Below are positions 47,691 to 58,398 of a DNA stretch of 64,000 nucleotides, one piece after another. This DNA is from Cricetomys ansorgei (lineage: Eukaryota; Chordata; Mammalia; Rodentia; Nesomyidae): positions 4,827,001 to 4,891,000 of the forward strand of contig JAMJFZ010001815.1 of the NCBI GenBank assembly GCA_026225945.1. Direction: 5' to 3'. Under the pieces are notes generated by a model. It saw only the letters and a program-made list of their open reading frames with translations. It was not told the DNA's origin and made no database searches. Numbering within the stretch: position 1 is the first letter of the stretch; every line of letters starts with the position of its first letter. The position numbers were made by a program, and so were the translations under genes.

Positions 47691-48589
47691 TTAATAGTAG
47701 TTTAAAGCTAAGATATTACCTGTCTTGAAGATAATTTTTGACTTGGACATTTGATCACAACTGGAACTTTGGATACTCTGAAGATGGAGTTAATAGCATT
47801 CCCAGTCTGATATGGTCATTAGCTTTGGGAATTCCAGGGATGGAATACTGTAGTTTGAACCTTGAATGTCCCCCAAAAACTTCAGTAATGAAGACTTGCT
47901 GTAATGAAGACTTGCTCCCCTATTGTGTGTGACACTATAAAAAAAAAATGTTGAGCCCTTTAAGAGCTTGATCCCAATGCAAGGAGGTCGGATTTTTTGG
48001 TGTTATCTCTGAGATTTCTCTAGGATGAGTTCATTCCATAGATGCCATACATCTACATTTTGTCTAGTTCTGGAAGTTTTAAAATATTGTTTCGTTAAGG
48101 ATATTTTCAGTACACCTCCTTATCCTTTCCATACTTGGATGATACAAATTTTAGCTATTAGTGTTCCTAAATACATAAGGCTGTGGCTATTTCTCCAGTA
48201 TTTAGTACTTTTCATACCATCTATTGACCCATCCTCAAATTCAGCGGCACTGCCTTTGGTAATTTGTATCTGTATCATTGAACACATTCTTGGGAGAGAT
48301 TTGTTTCTCTTTTCTTTTAGATGCATGTGTGCATCTAAGATATATCTAATTTTACTTGTAAGTTTTCCAGGAACTACTGTAACTGTTTATTGAACATTTT
48401 TGGGTTGGCTGCCTTGGGAGCCCTGAGAGATAACTAAAACTTTGTTCATTCTGGTATTGCCTCTGTTGATTTTCTGTATTTTTTTTATGATGCACAGGTT
48501 TTACTTATAATTTGGATATATGGGATATTTCCATAGGAGACTCTACATCTCATCTAGTTTCTTGTTCTAGAATGTGCTTAGCTAAGGAT
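47691..48589. other. Unassigned; possible LTR start and a 16-bp tandem duplication
   Basis: 'tgtagtttgaaccttgaatg' and 'tcccccaaaaac' near 47850 recall a MaLR LTR start. taatgaagacttgctg occurs twice in tandem at 47886-47916. 48025-48393 has a 122-codon frame with hydrophobic composition and no recognised domain; I regard it as non-coding. Confidence 0.35.
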
Positions 48590-48745
48590 TAAACCCAGTG
48601 TATGTTGCATGCTAGATAATCCCTCTAACTTTAACCTCCATGCCCCTCTGTTTTTTGCTATGCAATACAGGCAGGCTTGTCATTTACAATCTCTCTGCCT
48701 AGCTTCCCAGGGGCCTACATGACAGAACTGCAACACCAGGTCCAA
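48590..48745 (-). mobile_element. B4 SINE
   Basis: Antisense ID-like part ('aaggattaaacccagtgtat', 'gcatgctagataatccctct') followed by antisense B1-like part ('ttgctatgcaatacaggcag', 'ctctctgcctagcttcccag'). Diverged but in the correct B4 order. Confidence 0.7.
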
Positions 48746-49379
48746 CTAAAAAACTTTTTGTTTTGTTTCATTTTATTCTTGTGAGGCTGGAATTTAGTAC
48801 AGGATTTCACATTGTATCACAATTACCTTATTACATGGTAGTGGTGAAGGGAAAGTGAACCCCACCTTATCCCTCCAGCATCTTTCCTTTTTACTCGATA
48901 CACTGTTATTGGTTTGTCTTCCTTTGTGTTGGTATGTGTTTGTGTTTGTGTGTGGGGAGATGCACATTGTTGTCAGATGTGTGTGCAGGTAGAACATTGC
49001 TACCTCCTCCATTTTTCAGCTTTGTATGTAGGATCAGACTAATCTAGGAGGACTACTTGCATGTTTGTTTGGAAGATGCCTATTAGTGGATCTGAGGATA
49101 ATGAAACTTCTGTAGTATCTTCTCCAGGGTGCACAGGAGAAAAAGATAAATCAGAAGATTCACAAAATTCCATTCTTCAGATGGTAGAAAATCTTACTAG
49201 TTCATCTTTTTCTTTACATGCCTCGAATTCTTTGCTGTGTTGGATCCAAAATATCATCAGGAATGAGAAGCACTTAGGAACTTTGGGGCCAGTGTCTTCT
49301 TAGCAACATGGCCACATGCCCTCTTACCTCTTCAAGTTTATTGCTTATACACGTTCACACCCTCATTTCCTTCCAGGAA
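48746..49379. other. Unique sequence
   Basis: A T-rich stretch near 48750-48780 and TG words near 48930-48955. The 80-codon frame at 49061-49303 (Ser/Glu/Asp-rich) is unremarkable and has no recognised domain. Confidence 0.4.
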
Positions 49380-49460
49380 CAGAGTTTCTCTGCTTCTCTT
49401 TAAACATCCCAAAGATTTTCCTACCTCAGGGCCTTTTAGGTTCTAGGTAAACATTCCTCT
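49380..49460 (+). mobile_element. Possible L2 LINE fragment
   Basis: 'aagattttcctacctcaggg' followed by 'ccttttaggttctaggtaa' recalls the L2 3' region ('ctctttcctgcctcagggcctttgcac'). Short and old. Confidence 0.4.
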
Positions 49461-50942
49461 AAATATTCTATACTATAGAATGCTATAGAAAATCTACACT
49501 ATAGAGTTCTATATGCATTCTATACTATAAAATATTATTGAATCTCTAGGGCTGTCTCCTTTGTGTCCTGATCACCATAAAAACAATTTCTTTCATGACC
49601 CTATCCCCACCAACCCTAACCTTACATTTAGGCTTCTAATTGCTGCCCCTACTGGATCTAAACATCCCTGCCACACATATCCTTACTAACTCATTATTTA
49701 TTCCCTATACTACAGTAATAAAGATTAAATTGTGTCTCTCGTATCCCTACTATTAATTTGAAAAATTAATAAATGAAATACAAATTATCTTTTCCATATT
49801 CAAATAAAAACCCTGAAATGTTGAAAGCTTAACTGTTGAAGACCAGTTTCTTAGAGGATAAACATTGCCTGCCTGGCACATGCGGAGACTGGGACACTGT
49901 CTGGATTACCACTTTAGCAATGCCAGCCTTTGGATGGGACAGTCACAATCTGAGTATATTCCACATGTTGTTTCAACAGCCAGCTATGTCCCATTTGCAA
50001 GTGTAGAGTGCTCAGTGTCATCTGGCTATGTGAATAGTAAAAAACTGTGTGGATTTTCACCCTTGGCTGCTGTGTTAGGAAGCCATGAGGAAACCAACAT
50101 CCTGAGGAAATTCACACCATTGCTCTGGCACACATTTGATTGTTCAATGTCAACACTCAGGCCCGAAATGGGACCTAATCTTTATTATTTGATAATTATA
50201 TTCCAAGTTTCAAAGTACTGCCCTATTTGTTTCCTGGGACTCTTGAAATTTGTCGAGTAATTAGTTGATCAGCTTACCTTTCAGCATCAAATGGCATTTT
50301 ATCTTAATCTAAGATGTCTTTAATAACAAGGTACCAGTGACGTGATAATTCAATTCAAAAGCCTCCAGAGACTTCCTTAGATTATATTTGTCATACAAAC
50401 ATTAGAGCTACTCAAGTGGAATCTGAATATCTTTGTTTAGTCATATTTAGCCCTGCTACAAAACTACGAATCACAGACATAACTGTTCTAGACATAACAT
50501 TTATAGTACGTAAAACAAAGTAGGGAATGTTTACTCATTATAATAGTATTATTATTTCATGTCACAAGTTCCATGACATATTTTAAATACAGCAATAAGA
50601 GTTTTAGGAGCACAATGATTTAAGCGCTTATGAAAGTATAGTAATCAAGCCATTTTGGATATCGAGTAGCTGTTCGATTTCTGTAGTTTGAACTACAATC
50701 TTTTACCCTCAATTTAGGGAAAGGAAAAGGAAGGTTAGAAAGAAATTTTCACAGCTTTTGCAGGTGGTCTTGATATAGAATGAGAGAAAGGTAGAAATCT
50801 CCACAGCCTTTTTTTAGACCGTCCTGAGCTTAAAGAGAACTAGTTGACAGCGATTCGGACTAGGGTCTCAGATCAGTATCTGTAAATTCAATCTCTCCAG
50901 CCTTTGTTCTTTTAAGTAAGAATCAACACATTAATGATGGAC
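49461..50942. other. Unique sequence; 131-codon chance frame
   Basis: 49465-49529 contains two copies of ATTCTATACTATA; the first extends to TTCTATACTATAGAA, a 15-bp inverted repeat. The 131-codon plus frame at 49865-50260 has no domain I recognise and an AT-rich end, so I do not call it a gene. No interspersed repeat recognised. Confidence 0.4.
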
Positions 50943-51200
50943 AAACCCACCAACGAGAACCACCAACCAAAACCCACTAGAACCACCAACCGAAACCCAC
51001 CCTGTCTCTCGGGAACTTCAGACCTTATCCTAAGCAAATTTCCCATAAACCCAAGCAGCACACAATCCCAAGAACAAGCTACACATGCCAGAATGACTGC
51101 ACCTAACCAAATTATAGCCTCCTGCATCAAGCATCCCAAACCCAAATCACAAACATCTACCAACCTGGGGTGGGAACATAAACCTAAGCCAAATGCCATT
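50943..51200. other. G-poor strand-asymmetric block with short tandem repeat
   Basis: The plus strand is rich in A and C and very poor in G. 50943-51003 contains two to three imperfect 24-27 bp units built on 'aacccac' and 'gaaccaccaacc'. The minus strand thus carries repeated GGTGG and GGG runs. Both strands are open for over 90 codons because of the skew; neither product is recognisable. It may be part of an LTR I cannot place. Confidence 0.5.
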
Positions 51201-51295
51201 TTGCATTTTTAAAACAACAACAACAAAAGTCTGCTACAGAGTCTGCATCTTTTTAAGTGGACATCCTTCCCTGCTGCTGAAGCATTTGGGAACTA
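51201..51295. other. Short unique sequence
   Basis: Includes an (AAC)n run at about 51212. Confidence 0.4.
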
Positions 51296-51480
51296 TGACA
51301 GTTAGTGTTAATTGTCAATGTTACAAGACCTAGAACCACCTGGAAGAAGAAGCTCTGGGTATGTCTAGTGATGAATTATCGTGATTACGTTAATTGGTGT
51401 GAGAAGATCTTCCACTTAAGTGGCACCGTTTCCTACCAGGTAGTCTTGATCTGTGCAAGAGTAGAGAAAGTGAGTTAAGC
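51296..51480 (+). mobile_element. Rodent LTR remnant, plus strand, 5' part
   Basis: 'tgacagttagtgttaattgt' , 'caatgttacaagacctagaa', 'ccacctggaagaagaagctc' and 'gttaattggtgtgagaagat' are the sense 5' part of the LTR type seen antisense at 15618-15960. The 3' part is unclear. Confidence 0.65.
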
Positions 51481-51690
51481 ACTAGCATGCCTTCGTTGCT
51501 ATTTGTCTCCCATTATCGATATGACCACCGTGATCTATAATCTGGAACTAAAAGATAAAACAGTTTTTCCCCTAAGTAGTTTCTTGTCAGGGCATTTTCT
51601 CCAAGCAATAGAAGAGAAACTAAGTCAGGGCCTACTAGGAAGTAAGTGGATCCTGAGGGCACATTCTCTCTCCCCATCCTCTTTCCTTCT
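51481..51690. other. Unassigned, possibly LTR remainder
   Basis: Too diverged to place; leads into the TC tract. Confidence 0.3.
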
Positions 51691-51741
51691 CCATTCTCTC
51701 TCTCTCTCTCCCTCTCACTCTCTCTCTCTCTCTCTCTCTCA
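51691..51741. repeat. (TC)n microsatellite
   Basis: About 25 TC units with two interruptions. Frames reading Ser-Leu or Glu-Arg across it are repeat artefacts. Confidence 0.95.
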
Positions 51742-51948
51742 TCACCATAAGGTGAGCTGATTTCCTGCAAAAGGTGGCTTCTCCTTTTGTCTGAGGTTTA
51801 TTATTTTGTATTACTTTGTCTGAGGTCCTGGAGGTAAGCAGAATAAATAATCATGGACTGAGATCTCTGAAACAGTGAAACAAACAAACAAAAAACCCAA
51901 CATCTTTCTTCTTTCAACTTAATACTTCAGAAATTTTGTCAGAGAGAT
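51742..51948. other. Unassigned sequence
   Basis: Contains an AATAAA-like 'gaataaataatc' near 51841, possibly the polyadenylation region of the LTR to the left. Confidence 0.3.
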
Positions 51949-51996
51949 TGATAGATAGATGATAGATAGATGATAGATAGATAGATAGATATAGAT
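51949..51996. repeat. (GATA)n microsatellite
   Basis: GATA units interrupted by TGATA. Confidence 0.95.
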
Positions 51997-52129
51997 ACCT
52001 ATGCAGTGAACAGAAAACATCTAGTTTTATGTAAGCGTATAATTTGAATCACTCAGTTCTAACCTTTGATGTCTCCAATATTCTTTCTGCTGTTGATGGA
52101 AGTTGTATGTTTTGTTTTGGTTTAGTTTG

Positions 52130-52244
52130 ATCTGTTGTTGTTTTAAGTTAGGGTCTCATCACATACTTAGAGAAGCCGAGAAGTCATTATCCTCCTCTTT
52201 CAAACTCCCAAACACTGGGGTCAGAGCATGTACCACATCAGCCT
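52130..52244 (-). mobile_element. Old B1-related SINE
   Basis: 'agttagggtctcatcacata', 'tttcaaactcccaaacactg' and 'gggtcagagcatgtaccaca' match diverged antisense B1. The 160-codon frame at 52103-52585, the longest in the window, begins in this SINE and is not a gene. Confidence 0.55.
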
Positions 52245-53411
52245 TTAATGTTCTTTTGATGTCTAACTCAGTCCACCAAGCTGTTCGATACTCGGTGAAA
52301 ATAACTGCAGCATCAGCCTCCTCTCATGACGAGCCAGGGAGAGTGGGCATAGCTTTGCCTTTGCACTCTCGTGACACCGTCCACTCTTTCTTCCTGTTTC
52401 TGGCACGCAGCGGTAGATGGCCTATCATGCCACCTGGACTATACTCCCTCTGTCTTCACCCCTGCTTAGTTTATCCTGCAAGGGCCACTGGGCCGTCAAC
52501 CTGTATGTTACTCAGGGCCACAGTCACCCAGCAGCTGAGCTGTAGAGATGCTGACTGTCTGAGGTATTCTACTTTTGAGAGATAGACCAGGGAAGGGTCT
52601 CCTAGCCAGCAGCTGCATTTTCTCTCCATTAATGTTTATGTAGAATAACATTCCCCATCACTGCAATTTTCCCTATGTGTCTGCTCCATGACCTTTCCCT
52701 GACGTCTGCTGTCAGCTTCTGGTTCCCTTGAATTTGTCATTAGCAGGATACTGACTCCCTCCAACCCAAGGAAAGCTGGGCACACAGAGCCTGGCACACA
52801 GCCCAAGAAGAGAATGACTTTTCTCCCATTCTCCTTGTTTTTATCTCTTTGGATCTCATACTGCCTTTTTGTAATCAGCTCCCCAGTCATCTTCACAACA
52901 GGCCAAGTATATGAACAGATCTACAACTCTGAGGCCATCTTCTCCTTGTTTATCTCAAGGCTGTGCCTTGGAGTAAAACCCTGAAATTATCAATTAGATA
53001 ACAGAGCTGTGTAGTTCTTCCAAATGTTTGGGTTAAACTGGCCATGGTGTCAAGTCATATTATCATTAATGATGATAGAAATAATGTTCCCACAGGAGAC
53101 CATCCAAGCACAGTGGCAGTTAATAAATGGCCTGCTTCCATGTATCCAAAAGGTGGCTTTCTGTACAAAGCCCTTTACATGGGGAGAAAGAGACACCCAG
53201 GTGACAACCACAAAAGGTTACCGGGTATCTGCTTCCCACGTCTAGTATTTATCCCAGTGCCAATTCCCAGTTTTTGTTTTTTGATTTTTTTTTGGCTGTT
53301 AGCACATGCTTTCATGTTCTCTCCCTTCCCTGATAATACTTATGATTTATCATTTATCACTTTTTAATGTTGCCTCGGACCATTATCGATCCCTTAATTA
53401 CATTTTTAGTT
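52245..53411. other. Unique sequence
   Basis: 52280-52560 is GC-richer and keeps several CpG ('catgacgagcc', 'ctcgtgacaccgtc', 'gcacgcagcgg'). No exon with both splice sites is apparent. 53024-53367 carries two overlapping featureless frames. Confidence 0.4.
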
Positions 53412-53650
53412 TTTAGTGTGCCTCTGTGTATGTGCGTGCATGTATGCGTATATCCATTTGTGAGTGTATGCATGCACATGTACGTGCAATGCGAGTGTGC
53501 TGCGTATATATGCTTAAATGTGGAATGGTGGAAGTCAGAGGACGTCTCACGGAAGGCGGTTCTGTCCTTCCAGTGTGCAGGTTCTGGAACTGCGCTCAGG
53601 CTGTCATACTCGGTGACAGGAGCCTTTACTGACCGGACCACGTCAGTGGT
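53412..53650 (-). mobile_element. tRNA-derived SINE (B2/B3-like), CpG-rich
   Basis: 'gtgcgtgcatgtatgcgta', then 'ggtggaagtcagaggacgtc' , 'tcacggaaggcggttctgtc', 'cttccagtgtgcaggttctg' and 'gagcctttactgaccggac' fit an antisense rodent tRNA-derived SINE ('ggtcagaggacaactt ... ggttctctccttcca ... gcctttacccactgagcc'). It holds about twelve CpG in 240 bp. The 139-codon frame over it is a by-product. Confidence 0.65.
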
Positions 53651-54279
53651 CTTTATGACTGATCTTTTGATGTGTGTCCCGTTCCATATACTTTTCTTGT
53701 TCTGCCTCACTCCGGATCTAACGTTCTCCTGTGTGGTTGTTACTCTCTCCCATACTTCCTATACATGTCTTCACACAATCAGCTGATTTACTTTGTGCTC
53801 ATCCACTTGTATGGGTCTTCACATTACAAATTATTTCAAAAACCTTTCTCTCTCTTAACCACAGAGGTCATACAATGGCATTGCTATCAGTGGTCCTGAG
53901 ACAAGAGCTTTTTGAGAATTGAGTGAGCCTCCTCATGTTATTGAATTTGTTAAATCTGTGGACGGGCATGCTCTTCCATCACACACATGATATAACAACA
54001 CGTTGACTTGTGAAGTACATGAGCGTCTCAATGCTACGTAGCTCCTGCACCTGTAATTTGAAAATCTGAAGTCCAAAGCCAAAATTAAAATCCAAAACCA
54101 AAACTCTAAAATCTGGCCTTCTTAAGTTATGGCAACACAAATGCAAATTCCACAGCCGACCTCATGTACAGGTCACTGTCTAAAAATACAGGGAGACTAA
54201 AAATCCTACATAAAATGACCTCCACTTTTCAGAGCTACATGAACACTAGTGAATTCCTTGTTCAAGGATGGTTCCAGTT
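53651..54279. other. Unique sequence
   Basis: No repeat or exon recognised. Confidence 0.4.
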
Positions 54280-54609
54280 TTAAAATATATGTGCAAACAT
54301 TTTCATTATGTAAAGTAAATATTCCAAAGTCAAGAATAAAAAAAAATCACTAATCTCAAACATTTCTGATCCCAGGTATTTGAGACAAGGATTTTTCAAC
54401 CTAATGCCACAAGTGACTTTGAGAGCTGGACCAAACTGAAGTCTGTAGTTCCTGCCTGCAGTGATATTCTGTTGGTAAGGATGAAAGAAGTCTGCCAGGT
54501 GCATTTTCTCCCAGAAGGTGACAGCATATGCATCTCGGCCTTCCTTCCCATAATGCTGCAGAGAAAGGGAAGGTCGAATTGTGATTGAAAAACTGACCCA
54601 GTGTATCAA
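54280..54609 (-). other. Weak exon candidate on the minus strand
   Basis: A 109-codon minus frame covers this interval. Within it, the plus-strand complement of 'ccctttctctgcag' puts a good splice-acceptor-like site just before 54555. The following 150 bp are open and of balanced composition, encoding a peptide with Trp, His, Tyr and Phe that I do not recognise. No good donor follows, and the C-terminal part turns AT-rich and hydrophobic. It may be a decayed exon or chance. Confidence 0.15.
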
Positions 54610-56307
54610 GGAGTCAGAATAATTCTCAATTCCTGGAGTTACTGGACAGTGTTTGTGTTACGGCTGGCTTTTTGAGGGACTGTGGAAGAAAAGCAAGTGG
54701 CTCTCTTTCTATGATGTTTAATTCAGCAGGTGGAAGGGCCTCAGTTCAAAATGCTGCTCTGGCCTTGTGCTCCGCAGAGCTGACTCTGGAGGGAACAGAA
54801 AGATCCTTCCCTTCCTGTGGCATTGTTTCTTTTATTCATCTGCAGAGGCTGGCACTGCCCTACTCCTGAACTTGTCCCTGTTGTGACACTAAAACTCTCT
54901 CAAGCGCCAGGGAAACACATCCAAGAGAATTAATTGCATCAAGCAATATTTCCCTTTGTCTAATCACCTCCCATATGTCCACCCTCTGTGTTAAGTCTCA
55001 TAAGTACTTTAAAAAGTGCTTGTGAAACTTATTAAGCCATAATCTTCCATTTCCATTCCAGGTATATATTATGGGCACATGGTTTCCAGTAGTTCTTGTA
55101 CTGAGCACAGAGAGCTAGTGGATACTATTCTTCAAGCTTTCATTGTGTTCTGTTTCCCTCATCTGTGCTCCACTGTCATTGGATTGCATATTCTGCATCT
55201 GTATAGGGCTTATTGTTTAATGAGAAGTGAATTGATCCTTTAGCAATTACCAGCTAGTAGGACCAACCACAGTCAGAGGTGTTCCTGGAGATCTTTAAGT
55301 GCTAGTAAAAGTAAACCAGTAAGATCTCATTATCATTTGCTCCTAGATATTAAGTGATTGAAACTAACTAAAATACGATTGTGCCATTTCTGGTGATTGA
55401 CAGTATCATCCACTGTTTCCTCATTACCTCCCTATTGTTTATTGTACTTCTCATAGTTTCCTTTGTTTCGTTGGTGTAGCTGGGCCCACTGCCTGATAGA
55501 AGGCTCTGCCTTGCAGGGAGGTCTCCGCTCCTTTCTTCTAAACACTTTCTCATCGTGCAGCCACGTGAAAGCTGGCATGGCTTACCTTTCACATTTCCTG
55601 TGTTCTCAGGGATTTGTTGACATTTTCTACAAACCCTGTTGCTGTTATGAATCAAAAAGGTATTTCAAGCTCCAGCACTCTCAGAGTTAAGCTGCATTGA
55701 AAAGGAAGAAAAAAAAAATTGGAAAAGAAAAAAACTTTGAGATTCCAAATAAGAGATGATTTGAAAAAATGAATCAGTGTTTTTCCCCTCCCCAAATACA
55801 ATGTTTTAAATGCATCACCTGCCATGGTTACAACAGGAGATAGTGTCCTTTCTGAAATTTCTAGAATCATGTTCCTCTGTGCTTTCTAATGTACTGATTA
55901 TGATACTAGCTAGCAAATCTCTTGCTATGCTAGTGGTCATTATCATGTAGTTACTTATGCAATAAAGAAATCCCTTGAACACAGGGAAACTTAAAAATTC
56001 TTATTTCATTTTTATGGGTCTTAAACTGCAATGAACCCAGTTACTTAGAATTCCTTTGTCTGTGACTGCCACTAGCTTCAGAGGCCTGGATGATGAAATG
56101 TTCTTTCTAGTAATACCTTCACTTATAGTCTATTTCACTCTTAATTCATGATATTCTTCAATAAGGGAAAGAGATATCTGCAAAGGACTTGTACAAACAC
56201 ATTGTGTAGATAATACAGTAAACCAGAGCCTAAGCAAAGCCCTTGAGTTTCATCCACTGGTACTGACATGGATAAACTGTATGAGTTTACACCATGTGTG
56301 TTGCAAC

Positions 56308-56309
<2 letters not shown>
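54610..56309. other. Repeat-poor sequence
   Basis: No mobile element recognised over 1.7 kb. 55130-55260 has an octamer-like 'ttgcatattctgcat' and TAAT-type motifs. A/T runs lie at 55705-55735. Frames of 65-95 codons are featureless. Confidence 0.4.

Positions 56310-56346
<37 letters not shown>
56310..56346. repeat. (CA)n microsatellite
   Basis: 18 uninterrupted CA units. Confidence 0.97.
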
Positions 56347-56348
<2 letters not shown>

Positions 56349-56399
56349 TCCATGCCCCTCCTGATTGGCTTAGCCTATTTCTGCTACTGAGAATAAGGC

Positions 56400-57250
56400 T
56401 ATTTTCAGACTTGTCCAAACGTTGAGTTTTTGTAATTACGGTTGAGTTTTCTTTTATCTTGCTCTACATGGAAAATAAAATTGTGATTTAGATAGTTTGG
56501 TCCCAGCGGTCCTGTCTGCACTCGGCAAATGGTTCCATGTCACTCCCTGCATCACAATATGGGAGCCACCGAGCTTGGCGGCAGCTAATCCTCTGAGCCT
56601 GTTAATAAGCTTAGGAGCACGTTCATTGAAGGCTGACGCGTTAGGCACAAACAGGGAGAAAATATCTACTGGGGGAAGCTGAATTGGTTTTAATCATCTG
56701 CTAATCACCAGTAATGAGACCTACTCTGGGGAAGAAAAGAAAAACAGATAGTCAGAGGGAGGTTTTGTTCTTCACAGCAGAGTAACACGGAATGAGAGGG
56801 CAGCTGTTATTAGGAGAGAAAGGATGGAAAGAAAGAAGGGATTTGGCCAGAGCAGATGAAGCGTCCTCCGCGGCACGCTGTTTTGTTATCTGAGTGTTTC
56901 TTTCATTCCGTCTCTGAAACTTCAGATCTCGCAGGCTCCCTGACAGCCCACCTCCAAGATATTGCTTCTGGAAGAAAGGAACTTCCTTCCCCCTGTCACC
57001 TCGCCTTCGCCTTTGCTCCTTCAGCATGCACGGGGAGCACTTTACCGAGTATCTTCGCATGAGGGGAGAAGAAAAGGGAATGGCAAGGAGGACCGTTGAT
57101 TGGAACAAAAATTAAAAGCGGTGGGCAGGGCGGTGCAGAAAGCTGGAGCAAAGGCATTGTGTCCCCTTGTCATGAGAGGTGAGGCCTGACAGGGGGATAC
57201 AGAGAAACACAGTTAGTTGCGAAATGGTTGGTCCAAACCAAATTGGCCAG
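56400..57250. promoter_or_regulatory. Candidate developmental enhancer
   Basis: About 850 bp with no repeat signature and with retained CpG ('gagccaccgagcttggcgg', 'gctgacgcgttagg', 'cgtcctccgcggcacgctg'). Homeodomain-type sites are dense: TAATTA at 56433-56438 between two GTTGAGTTTT copies, a bicoid-type TAATCC at 56586-56591, TTAATAA near 56602, and three TAAT cores at 56691, 56702 and 56712. This combination is typical of deeply conserved regulatory DNA near developmental genes. It is inferred from sequence only; open frames within it (for example 118 codons, minus strand) show no domains. Confidence 0.5.
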
Positions 57251-58154
57251 ACAGTCTATTCATGTCCTGAGCTTTGTGTTTACAGAAACTCAGGCGCGCT
57301 GTTGACTTGACCACCATTTTGGATGTTGTCATTTCATAGGCTTTGCCTTCGAAATTCAAACCATGAGATGGATAATAATATTACTGCGTTCATCAGGCAG
57401 GATGAGAGTACTATTCTATATGGCACCCATGCTGCTCATGAAAGGAAGTCAATGCTTGACTTACATAGAGCCATCTCTAGAAAAATCCATCTGTATCTGA
57501 GTGACTGAACTAGTAACAGTGGCTTTGGTATTCACTGTTAACTTTTTGTTCTCCAACCCAGCTGTGTGATGTGCCAGTCAAACTCCAGAGCGGAACAGCT
57601 CTGATCTGTGCCACCAACCCCTCCATCACAGCTATTGCTCACTTACCAGATCCTTGCATCCTTGTTGGTGCTGCTAGTTCTGCCCACCTTTGGCCCCACG
57701 TCTCCTTCAGTCTTGAGGTCTGTATCTGACCCTGTACCTTCTGCTTCTGCCTACAGGCAGCCCCATTGTTCCCAGTATAAGCCAGCTTTTTCCTACGGTT
57801 GCTGAGAGTACTCTGCTTTCACGATGTTTACTTCCTTCACTGCTTTTCGAGTTTATCAATATGTAATGGGGAGAAGGAGTGATCCTCTGGTCTAAGAGAC
57901 TCCTCTATGACTTTGGGGTATGATAGCAATTACTTTTAGGTATACTTTTAGGTATCCCGTATCATTAATCATACTGTCTAGTGTTCTTCATTCAATGCCA
58001 GCCGGGGTCAGGAACATTCTTCTTTGTGCCTACCCACGGTCTACTACACAACCCTACCCAGAGTGTATCCTGTATGTATTGAAATAAACTGAATTTTAAG
58101 AAATTTCGTGGTAGGCACCAAGTTAAGATTTTAGAATTTTGAGGTTATGGAAGA
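57251..58154. other. Unique sequence
   Basis: No clear repeat. 57550-57860 is GC-richer. 58081-58092 holds 'gaaataaactga', an isolated AATAAA. No exon with two splice sites is seen. Confidence 0.4.
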
Positions 58155-58255
58155 CAATTCACATCTGTAATTCCTCCACTGGGGAGACAGACCTAAGCGG
58201 ATCGCTGTAAGTTCCGCGCTAGTTAGAAGACAGTGAGACGTTATCTCAGACACAA
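58155..58255 (+). mobile_element. Old B1-related SINE
   Basis: 'cacatctgtaattcctccac', 'agacctaagcggatcgctgt' and 'agacagtgagacgttatctc' match a diverged B1 or proto-B1 in sense orientation. Confidence 0.6.
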
Positions 58256-58398
58256 TATCATTTTGTAAATGTATCCTTAAAAAAAGAAAGGGTAGTTGTA
58301 AGGAGCAGCCCAAACTTAAATACTTTTATTTACTTTTGTATCTTAGTTATCTTGTGTTCATTATCCCAAGTATAGGCAGCATGTTGGGTTAAGGGACA

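Noticed and set aside
49865..50260. 131-codon plus frame
   Set aside because: No domain recognised and the end runs into AT-rich hydrophobic codons; most likely chance.
50943..51200. Nuclear copy of mitochondrial DNA (low G on one strand)
   Set aside because: The strand skew fits, but I recognise no mitochondrial gene or tRNA order, and the start is tandemly repeated.
50912..51212. Overlapping open frames of over 90 codons on both strands
   Set aside because: They are explained by the extreme strand skew, which removes stop codons on both strands.
52103..52585. 160-codon open frame, the longest in the window
   Set aside because: It starts inside an old antisense B1, has no recognisable domain and no convincing splice or initiation context.
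53367..53786. 139-codon plus frame
   Set aside because: It lies mostly over a TG-rich tract and an antisense tRNA-derived SINE; its Cys/Val/His-rich start reflects the repeat.
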